A DNA stretch of 64,000 bases. It comes from Mimachlamys varia (lineage: Eukaryota; Mollusca; Bivalvia; Pectinida; Pectinidae). The position numbers were made by a program, and so were the translations under genes. The notes below the pieces were generated by a model. It was not told the DNA's origin. It was given only the letters and a program-made list of their open reading frames with translations, and made no database searches. Positions 12,035 through 24,063 of the stretch are shown here, in pieces. Each line of letters starts with the position of its first letter. Position 1 is the first letter of the stretch. The stretch lies in contig OX392532.1 of assembly GCA_947623455.1 (NCBI GenBank), positions 47,495,058-47,559,057 on the forward strand, written 5' to 3'.

Positions 12035-12665
12035 CAACAGCATACATCAACAGACATCAACATACAACAATAGACATCAACAGACATCAATAGACATCAA
12101 CAGACAACAATAGACATCAAAAGACAACAATAGACATCTACAGACAACAATAGACATCAACAGAAAACAATATACAACAACAGAAAACAATATACATCAA
12201 CAGACAACAATATACATCAACAGACATCAATAGACATCAACAGACAACAATAGACATCAATAGACAACAATAGACATCAACAGAAAACAATAGACATCAA
12301 CAGAAAACAATATACATCAATAGACAACAATAGACATCAACAGACAACAATAGACATCAACAGAAAACAATATACATCAATAGACAACAATATACATCAA
12401 TAGACAACAATAGACATCTACAGACAACAATATACATCAATAGACAACAATATACATCAACAGACAACAATAGACAGCAACAGAAAACAATAGACATCAA
12501 CAGAAAACAATATACATCAATAGACAACAATAGACATTAACAGACAACAATAGACATCAACAGACAACAATAGACATCAACAGACAACAATAGACATCAA
12601 CAGACAACAATAGACAACAACAGACAACAATAGACATCTACAGACAACAATAGACAGCAACAATA
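12035..12665. repeat. 20-bp minisatellite
   Basis: The unit is 'cagacaacaatagacatcaa', two related 10-mers, repeated about 31 times. Variant positions are cag/tag/tat starts and catcaa/caacaa ends. Purine-rich on the + strand with frequent stops, so non-coding. Confidence 0.95.
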
Positions 12666-13029
12666 CACAACTTCCATATTTTTTCAGATAATGGATCGGA
12701 ACACATATTGTATAGAGAATAATCCTTCTGTATCTCAACTCATACCGGCTTTTTCACCAGTATGTCAAAAACAACACCACTGTCATAGGTACATCGTATA
12801 CCCTGGGCTGTTTGGGATGGGAAACTTTAGCATACATTATGTTGCATTTTTTCTCCATATTGAAAAAAATGAAAGCTATTCGTAAGTCAGGATTTCAGAT
12901 ATTACTGTTGACTTATTTATGGTCAAACATACTTTTAGTTAGTAGCCTGTAAAAACCTCTCTCGATGAAAAGAGAATTTCAACCGTGCACTATCCTATAC
13001 AAATACATATGTAGGTCGATAGCCGAGAT

Positions 13030-13735
13030 AATGTAATATATATTGCCGTAGATGTAATATTGACGTAGATGTAATATTGCCGTAGATGTAATATTGCCGT
13101 AGATGTAATATTGCCGTAGATGTAATATGGTGCCGTAGATGTAATATGGTGCCGTAGATGTAATATGGTGCCGTAGATGTAATATTGCCGTAGATGTAAT
13201 ATGGTGCCGTAGATGTAATATTGCTGTAGATGTAATATTGCCGTAGATGTAATATTGCCGTAGATGTAATATTGCCGTAGATGTAATATTGCCGTAGATG
13301 TAATATAGTGCCGTAGATGTAATATTGCCGTAGATGTAATATTGCCGTAGATGTAATATTGCCGTAGATGTAATATTGCCGTAGATGTAATATTGCCGTA
13401 GATGTAATATTGCCGTAGATGTAATATTGCTGTAGATGTAATATTGCCGTAGATGTAATATTGCCGTAGATGTAATATGGTGCCGTAGATGTAATATTGC
13501 CGTAGATGTAATATTGCCGTAGATGTAATATTGCCGTAGATGTAATATGGTGCCGTAGATGTAATATTGCCGTAGATGTAATATAGTGCCGTAGATGTAA
13601 TATTGCCGTAGATGTAATATTGCCGTAGATGTAATATTGCCGTAGATGTAATATAGTGCCGTAGATGTAATATTGCCGTAGATGTAATATGGTGCCGTAG
13701 ATGTTATATTGCCGTAGATGTAATATTGCCGTAGA
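13030..13735. repeat. 17/19-bp minisatellite
   Basis: About 40 copies of 'gccgtagatgtaatatt' (17 bp) are interspersed with 19-bp variants carrying an extra 'gg' or 'ag' step ('ggtgccgtagatgtaatat'). A 263-residue minus-strand ORF across it (repeating ILHLRQYYIYGN) comes from repeat periodicity and shows no gene-like features. Confidence 0.95.
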
Positions 13736-14377
13736 GACTCCGTTATTTATGTTATAAAGCAACTGGTAGCATGCATTTTGATTCAAACTGCAAACTGTTC
13801 ATACATTTTATTTCATTGCATACCGCATCGGAAGTTCTGTGTTTTCCTAGTCCGGCTTTTTTCAAATACTTGTATGTGTAATGTTAACTTTTTCATGAAT
13901 AAAACACAAATCAAACTACAAAGTTATGGCGTCAATATGTTGGCCATGGTGTTCATATCTTTTGTGAATGTTATATTCACTGGTTAGGTTCTAAAATAAC
14001 AGTGGCATTGGTAGGATATATCTTTCCTTAATTTGTTTTAGCAGAAATTAGTAAAAACCGGACAACATTCAGTACATTCCTTTGACACTAGGACAAATAA
14101 TCCACTCGTCACTCAGCCGACAATACACATAATCTGTAATTAAGTTTTTAGAAACATATGGAAAAACAACCCGAACAGTTTAGATGTTTGTGCTTTAATG
14201 GACTTTTATTTAATGAGAGACAAACACATCAGACATAGCACTATTACCACTTGGTTACGACATTTTACACATGAGTAATTCATTGCGCCATATTGATGGT
14301 CTATTGACCCCTGTGTTGTTCTATTGACCTTTTTGTCGTGTGATACCGTCAGTGACAATACACTATTTATTGTCCGT

Positions 14378-17300
14378 CTACACGAAATTACTATCAACAA
14401 ATGCCGACATCTCTGCTGTGCCGGTGTCTTTGCACCGGAAGAGTGTAACGATGCCATGCCGGAACTTCCGGTTCAAACATGTATAGATAACAGAATTCAT
14501 GAGACTGTTGCTAACGGCAACCCAGCTTACGATAAATGAGACCGGTACACTAATAGATAACGGCGAAAAAAGTCGGATAATTTCGGCAACTAAAAACGGC
14601 ATCCAGGATATCTCAAACGCTATCACGATCGCCGATATCACCAATTTTGGTTTTAAGGAAGATGACTTAGCAATAGTTTTACTTTGTATCTGTAGGAGCT
14701 CCATTTCCTTGACGTGTTTCCTAGAAATACAGTATAGTCTGAGATTGAACACTAGCACTAGTATAAAAGATGGCAAAAGGTGAACCGCTACCAGCAGAAA
14801 AGTGTAAACCAAGTTTACCCGCCAATTAGGACTGCATAAAAAGGCGCCCTCTATGTAATACACATCCCCGACGCCAGGTAGTAGCATAGGGAAGTCTATA
14901 AGTAGGACACCGAGCCAAACCAGGCCGATTATTTTGTAGGAAGTCCGGTTGGTCATCCAGGATGCGTACTCCAATGGCCGTGTAACCGAGACCCAGCGGT
15001 CAATCGTCAGGACCAGCAGGTTCCACATCGATAGAGACGTGGCGTAGAAAAATATAAATCCAACAGCTTTACATACTGGAAAGGAAACAAATATAAATCT
15101 CACAGCTTTACACACTGAAACAGAAACAAATATTAATCTCACTGCTTTACACACTGAAACGAAAACAAATATAAATCCAACAGCTTTACACACTGAAACG
15201 AAAACAAATATAAATCTCACAGCTTTACACAATGGAAAGGAAACAAATATAAATCTCACAGCTTTACACACTGGAAAGGAAACAAATATAAATCTCACAG
15301 CTTAACACAAAGGAAACAAAATATAAATCTCACAGCTTTACACAATGGAAAGGAAACAAATATAAATCCCACAGCTTTACACACTGGAAAGGAAACAAAT
15401 ATAAATCTCACAGCTTAACACAATGGAAAGGAAACAAATATAAATCCCACAGCTTTACACAATGGAAAGGAAACAAAATATTAATCTCACTGCTTTACAC
15501 ACTGGAAAGGAAACAAATATAAATCTCACAGCTTTACACACTGGAAAGGAAACAAAATATAAATCTCACAGCTTTACACACTGGAAAGGAAACAAAATAT
15601 AAATCTCACTGCTTTACACAATGAAAAGGAAACAAATATAAATCTCACAGCTTTACACAATGGAAAGGAAACAAAATATTAATCTCACTGCTTTACACAA
15701 TGGAAAGGAAACAAATATAAATCTCACAGCTTTACACAATGGAAAGGAAACAAAATATTAATCTCACTGCTTTACACACTGGAAAGGAAACAAATATAAA
15801 TCTCACAGCTTTACACAATGGAAAGGAAACAAAATATAAATCTCACTGCTTTACACACTGGAAAGGAAACAAAATATAAATCTCACAGCTTTACACACTG
15901 GAAAGGAAACAAAATATAAATCTCACTGCTTTACACAATGAAAAGGAAACAAATATAAATCTCACAGCTTTACACACTGGAAAGGAAACAAATATAAATC
16001 TCACAGCTTTACACAATGGAACGGAAATAAAATGTATATCATCTCAGTGCTACTTGGGTATCCTACCGACAATAACTTCAGGTTAACGTTAGTGATATGT
16101 ATCTTTATACGTCAAACAGAAACACTGCATACAGGAATGTGTCTGTAAATAATTCAAAATTAGTTTTAACTTTTACCAAACACAGAAACTATTGACAGAA
16201 ATATATCTTGAATGAAGTAAAATCATAAATGGATACTTAAATTGTTTTACAAGAAACAGCTATAAAGAAATAGTTTTCAAATTAGAAAGCAAGTGATAGT
16301 TGCGCCGTGTAATACGTCGTTTCCGAGATACTTTTTCTCTCCGGATTCGACCAGGTTTTAGATACGCTTGTCACGTGATAGGGGGGCATGTATACTTCCG
16401 GTGAACCGCCAAAGCACGAGCACCACAAAACAATATTCAAAAAGGGCTGCTATAAGTTTTCAAACGTCATATTTATCTACATGGTACTGGTCAGTAGAAA
16501 TAACTCTGTAAGAGAATCCTAAATTTCGGTAATGTCTGTCCTAATTTACCGGCGCTTTACGCCATCAAAGTTGGTTAACTACCGATTTACCATTACACCG
16601 GAAGTATACATGTCCCCCTGAATGTACCACATGACTGCCAAATCACGTGACATTTATTCCGGAAAGTTGCATCTCGGAAACGGCGTATACGGAGCAGTAC
16701 CAGTCTATACCGGGACTCGCTACTTACTGCAGAGGTCTTAGGTCATACAGGGATACACTGTAGCTGTTTAAATTAGGTTTTGATAAGAACTCAGTTGACA
16801 GAGATCTCACTTAACTTGAAAAAGAAACAGATAGTACACAAAATTACAAGTAACACAAAAACAGAAAGATCTAAAAACATTTACAGGCAAAACAAAACGG
16901 ACGATATCTGATAGTTTATAGGGAAAATATGATAACATCAAATAGTTAACATGCAACCCAGAAAAATGTGATACCAAATAGTTTATAGACAACATAAAAA
17001 CATGTGATACCAGAAAAGGTTATAGACAACAGAAAAACATGCGATACCAAAATAGTTTATAGGTTTAGAGTCTTGTATGTCTTTGGGGTCGAAGAGTTTG
17101 TAAAAATAAGTCTCAATTGAATTACGCGTTACTTACCTGAATCAGAAAAGGCCCATCTGTCCTGTATAGATGAAACAAATGAAAATGTCACAAGAATTCC
17201 TACCATCAGGTCAGCCGTTGCCAGGGAAATAATGAAATTCCCGGATGGAGTTCTTAGTGACCTGGTTTTTAATGTCACAGCGATATTGAGTAAATTCCCC

Positions 17301-17536
17301 ATTGTAGTACACACCATAATCACAAAAATAAGAATCACCTTCACATAAAACAGGTAGGAATGTTGTTCGGTGATTTCCGTATTCTGTTCGGTAAAGTCCG
17401 TAATATCTTCACTTGTCGTTATAACAAACAGCAAACTGCCATCGGTCGTTTCCTTGGAAACGCCAGACTGAGGTAGAGGTAACCATTGTTTTGAGGACTG
17501 AGTCAACATCACATGGTGTCCAGACATCAGGATCAC
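14378..17536 (-). CDS. Class A (rhodopsin-like) orphan GPCR, two exons
   Basis: Exon 1 is 17536-17137 and exon 2 is 15075-14378, about 365 residues. The donor CAG|GTAAGT and acceptor TTTCCAG join in phase 1, giving WAFSDS-V-CKAVGF and restoring the ECL1 W-x-F and Cys3.25. Exon 1 encodes a ~63-residue extracellular N-terminus, TM1 (GNLLN) and TM2 (SLATADL). Exon 2 encodes TM3 ending in DRW (DRY variant), an ECL2 cysteine (FLCSPNW), TM5 (LLPSF), a short ICL3, TM6 (SWMPF), TM7 with NSVIY in place of NPxxY, and a C-tail with a possible palmitoylation site (FRCKD). Counting from Cys3.25, position 3.32 is Phe, so the amine-binding Asp is absent and an aminergic ligand is unlikely. AATAAA lies on the minus strand at 14210-14205. 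The ligand is unknown. The start at 17536 is the first of several in-frame Met codons. Confidence 0.85.
15057..16030. repeat. 39-bp minisatellite derived from the GPCR exon 2 acceptor
   Basis: About 25 units, of the form 'ctttacacactggaaagg' + 'aaacaaatataaatctcacag', lie in the GPCR intron directly against exon 2. On the coding (minus) strand each unit reads pyrimidine tract, CAG, TGTGTAAAGCTGTG, i.e. the genuine acceptor plus the first codons of exon 2 (VCKAV). The six units next to exon 2 are 39 bp (13 codons) and remain open in the exon 2 frame, repeating VCKAVRFIFVSFP. Farther units often have 40 bp or 'caatgg', which changes frame or removes the AG. Confidence 0.9.
16300..16697. mobile_element. 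Imperfect inverted-repeat element in the GPCR intron
   Basis: 'gccgtgtaatacgtcgtttc' at the left (from 16304) pairs with 'ggaaacggcgtatacgg' at the right (to about 16692). Further inside, 'cacgtga', 'atgtatacttccggt' and their reverse complements are arranged symmetrically. The ~395-bp interior has no ORF. Target duplications are unclear, so the superfamily is unassigned. Confidence 0.6.
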
Positions 17537-17539
17537 ATC

Positions 17540-18905
17540 ACTTTACTTGACCTCTGTTCAGGACAAAGATGGGGGTCTAACTGGGACCGAATCCACTAAA
17601 CACGTATAACAATACAGTGTTTGATAAAACGTACGAAACTCAGGTACTATCTTTGTCCAGTCAACATGATATGACGTAAACTTTGTGTCTTTGCCTGAAA
17701 AAATGACAGTACAAAAACTCGTATTATATACATGTCCAGTTTTAATCCTGTATCGAGGGAATAAGGTATACAATGTCTCATCCCGGTAAATGTCAACAGA
17801 TTATTTATCCTGATCCATTTCATTGGAATTAATTTCTTATATTATTTTACATGGATCTCACGGCCATGGCGATACATTGACATTTAATTTATCTCATATG
17901 TGTCGGCACGTTGAAAACACAACTCGTACATGATGTATACAAAGCGTTAGTGCGGACACACTTTGACAGTAGTTTATAGCCAAAACCAGTCAGCTTTATC
18001 TCTGTGGTTTCATATAAATACAGGTATCATTTCGACAAAATGCTTGAAAGACATGAAACCGCCCAGTGCTATTAAAGACCGGGTGATAAAAAGGCACCGC
18101 TGTCAGTATTTAAATAGCTTCAAAGATATCAAAGAGGACTGCGATATACATTTTTGCATCAGATATTTTTCAAATAGCTTAAACCTTCTAATATACAAGC
18201 TATCAATTATTTTCACGAGACCCTCTTTCTCTAACAAATGATATCTACTTTCTATCTTCTATAAACTTACTGTGTTACGATCGGTGATATTAGCCATGAT
18301 ACATAACGGTCAAAACATGTTTCTTCCTTCGGTTTTAAAACTATCTTGCACAAAAAAAAATCATCCGTGACCCCACTGCGGTAACCTTTATCAATTGATC
18401 TGCCCACTATTGACCTTTGATCTCTGACCTCTCTCTGAAGACAGGGATGATGCACTTTATTGCCATCTGCTGACGTAACCTGCGCACCACATGCGGCGCC
18501 CCTGGGAACATCAAACCTGCATAGCTTAGAAGTTTTAGTTAGATTATTTTGACGGTAGCATGCACCGACCAATCGATTGATATATAAAAAGAACTAACCA
18601 GGTTAAAATATCGTTATTACGTCTTCATACCAGGCTCTGAATCGTATTAGGAATTTGTTTGAAAGTATTAGAATGCATGATTGTCCCATACAATTAGAAT
18701 AATTGGAAATTATGACGTCAGAGTTGATAAAATTCAACTAGAGGCGGGTATTCTGGTGTGTTCAAAATGTTTCGGAGGTATGTGGTACATAGTTCATTCA
18801 GAACATACCGGACAGCTGAATACAATCAAGGTAAATTGTAATTACCTGAGCTTTGAGTAATTACCTGTGATCAGTGAGCGATATTACAAACACCCTGTTA
18901 CATAT
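17540..18905. other. Non-coding region 5' of the GPCR
   Basis: No repeat array or coding exon that I can support. It should contain the GPCR 5' UTR and promoter. The small minus-strand ORF at 17558-17773 lacks domain features and is probably untranslated. Confidence 0.5.
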
Positions 18906-18909
18906 GTAC

Positions 18910-19106
18910 CACAGGGGCTAGGCACGGATCTATGTCACTATGAAACGATTGTGAGATTTTTTTTTACCTTTCTCGAATATAGCTCCTCCCATTACTATAT
19001 ATCTGTGACAAATAGTAATGGGAGGAGCTATATTCGAGAAAGGTAAAAAAAAAAAGAAATCTCACAATCATTTTATAGTGACATAGGTTCGTGCCTAGCC
19101 CCTGTG
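18910..19106. mobile_element. Foldback MITE, near-perfect hairpin (hAT-like ends)
   Basis: Left arm 18910-18998 ('cacaggggctaggcac'...) and right arm 19011-19106 are almost perfect reverse complements, separated by a ~12-base loop. The ends resemble hAT inverted repeats (CAGGGG). The word CCTGTTAC occurs at 18894-18901 and at 19107-19114, a possible 8-bp target duplication, although 8 bases separate the left copy from the arm. Confidence 0.75.
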
Positions 19107-19334
19107 CCTGTTACCTAATGAGATGGACAATGGACATGATTTGGGAAATAAAACTTCACATACATGTACGAGTCTTATCTTAAATATCACAAAAGGTATA
19201 AAAACTGATATATCCCTGTTAAATGTGAAGGTGGACGAGTTTGAAGATGCTCATTGGTATGTATTCTTGCCAGTTCATTTATTGTGATTGAGAACGATGC
19301 TTCCGTTCTCACTTTGAGAACGGGAAAATAACTT

Positions 19335-19520
19335 GGATGTGAACTGGAAACTGTAGAATACTAGCTATGAGCTCGTTGTATGCTCCCCTGGGAGTTGAAA
19401 ACGATATTTTCTGGTTGCTAAGGCCCTATATCTACAGATGATAATTTGTGAACCGATTTGAGAGACATTTATGCTGTAATAAAACCGTATATAAGAACTT
19501 ATTATTTATTATTAAAATTT
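19335..19520 (+). mobile_element. SINE fragment (same family as 2203-2522)
   Basis: It shares 'tgtatgctcccctgggagttg', 'aaaacgatatt', 'ctggttgctaaggccc' and 'gtatataagaac' plus an ATT-rich tail with the SINE at 2.2 kb. The tRNA-like head is missing, so this is a 5'-truncated copy. Confidence 0.6.
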
Positions 19521-19699
19521 GGATTAAACTGAGCAAAACCACCAAGCCCATGTTCACAGACGGGAAACATGCAGAAAAAGGACTTGGCCATATTTGAGTC
19601 ATTACACAATACACGTAAATATCAGGACTAGAAAGGAAACACTCTAAACAATGGAATAGGTCCATATTAGATAAGACAGGATTCGCTTTACACAATAAA

Positions 19700-21815
19700 C
19701 GGAAGTGTCGGAACTAGAGGGGATCCTCCCTATACATTATACCTGGGTGTCCGGACTAGAGAAGTGTCCGAACTAGAGGGGATCCTCCCTTCACAGTAAC
19801 CCTGGATTTCCGGACAAAACAGGTGTCCGGACTAGAGATGTGTCCGGACTAGAGAGGTGTCCGGACTAGGGGGGATCCTCCCTTCACAGTAACCCTGGAT
19901 TTCCGGACAAAACAGGTGTCCGGACTAGAGAGGTGTCCGGACTAGAGAGGTGTCCGGACTAGGGGGGATCCTCTCTAAACAGTTAACCTGGTTGACCGGA
20001 CTAGAGGGGAACCTCCCTATAATTAAACCTGGGTGTCCGGACTAGAAATGTCCGGACTAGAGAAGTTTCCAGATTAGAGGGGATCCTCCCTATACATTAA
20101 ACCTGGTTGTTTGGACTACAGAAGTGTCCAGACTAAAGGGAATCCCCCTACACAGTAACCCTGGATGTCCGGACTAGAGGGGATCCTCCCTACACTGTAA
20201 CCCTGGATTTACGGACAAGACAGATGTCCAGATTAGAGGGAATCCCCCTACACAGTAACCCTAGATGTCCGGACTAGAGGGGATCCTCCCTACACTGTAA
20301 CCCTGGATTTACGGACAAGACAGATGTCCGGATTAGAAGGAATCCCCCTACACAGTAACGCTGGATGTCCGGACTAGAGGGGATCATCCCTACACTGTAA
20401 CCCTGGATTTACGGACAAGACAGATGTCCGGATTAGAGGGAATCCCCCTACACAGTAACCCTGGATGTCCGGACTAGAGGGGATCCTCCCTATACATTAA
20501 ATCTAGGTGTCCAGACTAGAGAGGAGTTCGGACTAGGGGGGGGGGGTGCTCCGTAAATAGTAACCTTGGTTGTCCTGTCTAGACAGGTTTCCGGACTAGA
20601 GAAGTGTATGGACTAGAGAGGTGTTCGGACTAGAGGGGATCTTCCCTACACAGTTAACCTTGGTGTCCGGACTAGACAGGTGTCCGGACTAGAGAGCCGT
20701 CCGGACTAGAGGGGATCCTCCCTACCCAGTTACCTTGGTGTCCGGAATGGAGATGTGTCCGGACTAGAGATGTGTCCGGACTAGAGATGTGTTCGGACTA
20801 GAGGCGATCCTCCCTACACAGTAATCCTTGGTGTCCGGAATGGAGAAGTGTCCGGACTGGAGATGTGTTCAGACTAGAGATGTGTTCAGACTAGATGGGA
20901 TCCTCCCTACACAGTAATCTTTGGTGTCCGGAATGGAGATGTGTCCGGACTAGAGATGTGTTCAGACTAGATGGGATCCTCCCTACACAGTTAACCTTGG
21001 TGTCCGGAATGGAGATGTGTCCGGACTAGAGAGGTGTTCGGACTAGATGGGATCCTCCCTACACAGTAAACATTGGTGTCCGGAATGGAGATGTGTCCGG
21101 ACTAGAGATGTGTTCAGACTAGATGGGATCCTCCCTACACAGTAAACCTTGGTGTCCGGAATGGAGATGTGTCCGGACTAGAGATGTGTTCAGACTAGAT
21201 GGGATCCTCCCTACACAGTAAACCTTGGTGTCCGGAATGGAGAAGTGTCAGGACTAGAGAGGTGTTCAGACTAGATGGGATCCTCCCTACACAGTAAACC
21301 TTGGTGTCCGGAATGGAGATGTGTCCGGACTAGAGATGCGTTCAGACTAGATGGGATCCTCCCTACACAGTAAACCTTGGTGTCCGGAATGGAGATGTGT
21401 CCGGACTAGAGATGTGTTCAGACTAGAGGGGATCTTCCCTACACAGTAAACCTTGGTGTCCGGACTAGACAGGTGTCCGGACTAGAGAGGTGTCCGGACT
21501 AGAGGGGATCATCCCCACACAGTAAAACTTGGTGTCCGGACTAGAGAAGTGTCCGGACTAGAGAGGTATCCGGACTAGAGAGGTGTCCGGACTAGAGGCG
21601 ATCCTCCCTAAACAGTAAACCTTGGTGTCCGGAATGGAGAAGTGTCCGGACTAGAGGCGATCCTCCCTACACAGTAAACCTTGGTGTCCGGAATGGAGAT
21701 GTGTCCGGACTAGAGGAGATCTTCCCTACACAGTAAACATTGGTGTCCGGACTAGACAGGTGTTCGGACTAGAGATGTGTCCGGACTAGAGGGGATCCTA
21801 CACAGTAGTGTCTGG
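19700..21815. repeat. Composite minisatellite of 'tgtccggactagaga' words
   Basis: Short 'gtgtccggactagagag' words (about 17 bp) alternate with 'gggatcctccctacacagtaa' spacers. Between about 20990 and 21430 this settles into a regular 76-bp higher-order unit; starts at 21149, 21225 and 21301 are exactly 76 bp apart. GGATCC occurs in most units. Units differ in how many 17-mers they carry in the left part of the array. No coding potential. Confidence 0.9.
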
Positions 21816-23226
21816 ACCATTAGAGTTTGTGTCTGAAGAGATGACTATGCCTTCTAGTTTGTTTATGACTTGTTTTCGTCCATCACTCAAATGTTGATAT
21901 CTTTATGGTTATATGAACATACAGCCGTGGTTATCGTGTTAGGGCCTTACGGTAGTCCCTGTACAGGCTATGATATATATTAGGTGCATCAGACAACGAG
22001 ATACCAGTAATTGAGGTTACTCCCTAATCTGTGTATCGCTGGCTCGTGTCCTCCGCTTGTCTGTCCTGTGAACTGAGAGACATTGTTATAGATTATAAAC
22101 TAATTAATCCCGAAAGACTTTCGACATATCCGGTGGATCATACTGACGGCAACAGCCGTGCTGACAGAAGGAACCAGCAGTACAAGGCTACAACGATCTG
22201 TACCTGACAGCTTCATCAGCTCAATGGAAACTTAACTGGAACGTATACCTTAAAATAGGATTGTTCCGGGTACACATCATCAATGGTCCATCGTGTGCAT
22301 TTGGTAGCGAATGTGAAACTGCAAAAATTCTTTTTGATTGTATTTTACATACAATACAATGTGAAATTTCATTCATTACCATTTCCCAGTTTTGTAATAT
22401 TAGAATCAATGTTCCTCTTTGTGGTTCTCAAAACCTGTCAGATGAGCATGAGCAAAACAGAACTATTCAATCTTTCAATCTGTGCTGTAATCAGTTTTAG
22501 GGGCAGCTAACTTGAGTATTCGTTGCTGCCTTTTTATTTTCTCTCCTTCTCTCCTGTCTTCACTCAATTCATTTCCATTCTTATCATTTATCTTACTTTT
22601 AATTAAATAAATATCTATACTAGTAAGATATATGTATAAAAATAATTTGATAAAAGTGTAGGATATTATTGTAAATATGTTATATTTATGTTCAATATAA
22701 CTATCGCATTGTATTGTTTCGTAATGTAATTATTTAATGTTTCCACACGCAAAGGTTATTACATTGTATTTCTATTTCTCTGAGACCAAAGTTGGGTTAC
22801 TTTATAGAAGAATATGCCAGCTTGCCTATTCACCAAGAGAGATCAAACACGATAAAAAACCCGTTTTCCAAAGAGCTGTCCGTCATGAATCTTGGGGAGA
22901 AGATTAGCGTTTGATAATATTAAAACGGTGAAATACTATTCGATCGTTTCCCGTAGGTCATTCAACTTAGTTTTATCTCCAAATGATCACGTGGTGACAG
23001 ACATAACAAGGTAGAGAGCTTCTAAGCTGGTGTGTACTTAAACTTGTTTAAAACGGTAGGAAAAATGAAATAAAGCGGAACCCGACAGTGGTCTAGATAT
23101 TGTTTTACCACTCAGAAATGTGTCGAATGGCCCTTATCAATACTAGACACCAGTTTCCCTTTGCTGATAATATTTCGTTTTTTTTAACAGAAGATAGCGC
23201 GCTAAAAATGAAGTCCGCTATATGTT
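21815..23226. other. Non-coding spacer
   Basis: AT-rich unique sequence between two arrays. Small ORFs at about 22220-22510 overlap on both strands and show no domain, so I do not call a gene. Confidence 0.5.
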
Positions 23227-23925
23227 AATATTTTTGCCCCCTGTTGTTAGGGTTAGGAACCCCTCAACCCCCCTCCCCTTTTGTTATGTAAAACCCCTCA
23301 ACCACCCCCCCTTGTTGTTACGTAGAACCCCTCAACCCCCTCCCCTGTTGTTACGTAGTACCCCTCAACCCCCTCCCCTGTTGTTACGTAGAACCCCTCA
23401 ACCCCCCTCCCCTGTTGTTACGTAGAACCCCTCAACCCCCCTCCCCTGTTGTTACGTAGAACCCCTCAAACCCCCTCCCCTGTTTTTATGTAAAACCCCT
23501 CAACCCCCCCCCCCCTGTTGTTACGTAGAACCCCTCAACCCCTGTTGTTACGCAGAACCCCTCAACCCCCTCCCCTGTTGTTACGTAGAACCCCTCAACC
23601 CCTCTCCCCTGTTGTTACGTAGAACCCCTCAAACCTCCCCCATGTTGTTACGTAGAACCCCTCAAACCTCCCCCCTGTTGTTACGTAGAACCCCTCAACC
23701 CCTCTCCCCTGTTGTTACGTAGAACCCCTCAACCCCCCTCCCCTGTTGTTACGTAGAACCCCTCAAACCTCCCCCCTGTTGTTACGTAGAACCCCTCAAC
23801 CCCCCTCCCCTGTTGTTACGTAGAACCCCTCAACCCCTCTCCCCTGTTGTTACGCAGAACCCCTCAACCCCCCCTCCCCTGTTGTTACGTAGAACCCCTC
23901 ACCCCCTCCCCGGTTGTTACATACA
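23227..23925. repeat. C-rich minisatellite, about 33-bp units
   Basis: About 21 units of 'gttgttacgtagaacccc' + 'tcaaccccctcccct' vary from 30 to 34 bp through C-tract length. The minus strand carries repeated runs of four to ten G, a composition that could form G-quadruplexes. Each unit contains the palindrome TACGTA. Confidence 0.92.
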
Positions 23926-24063
23926 ACATACTTACGCTTGACGATAAAACATTCAAACGTTCTGTTTCTGAAATCGCGTTATTGCCATAACTATTTGATT
24001 ACATTATTTCCTCGGGTGCAGTATATATGAGGATAAGGTCGGAACGGGAAATATATATTTTAT

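Noticed and set aside
12995..13786. 263-residue minus-strand ORF repeating ILHLRQYYIYGN
   Set aside because: It coincides with the 17/19-bp minisatellite and has no non-repeat domain.
17558..17773. 71-residue minus-strand ORF upstream of the GPCR
   Set aside because: No signal peptide, domain or splice link to the receptor; probably 5' UTR or intergenic.
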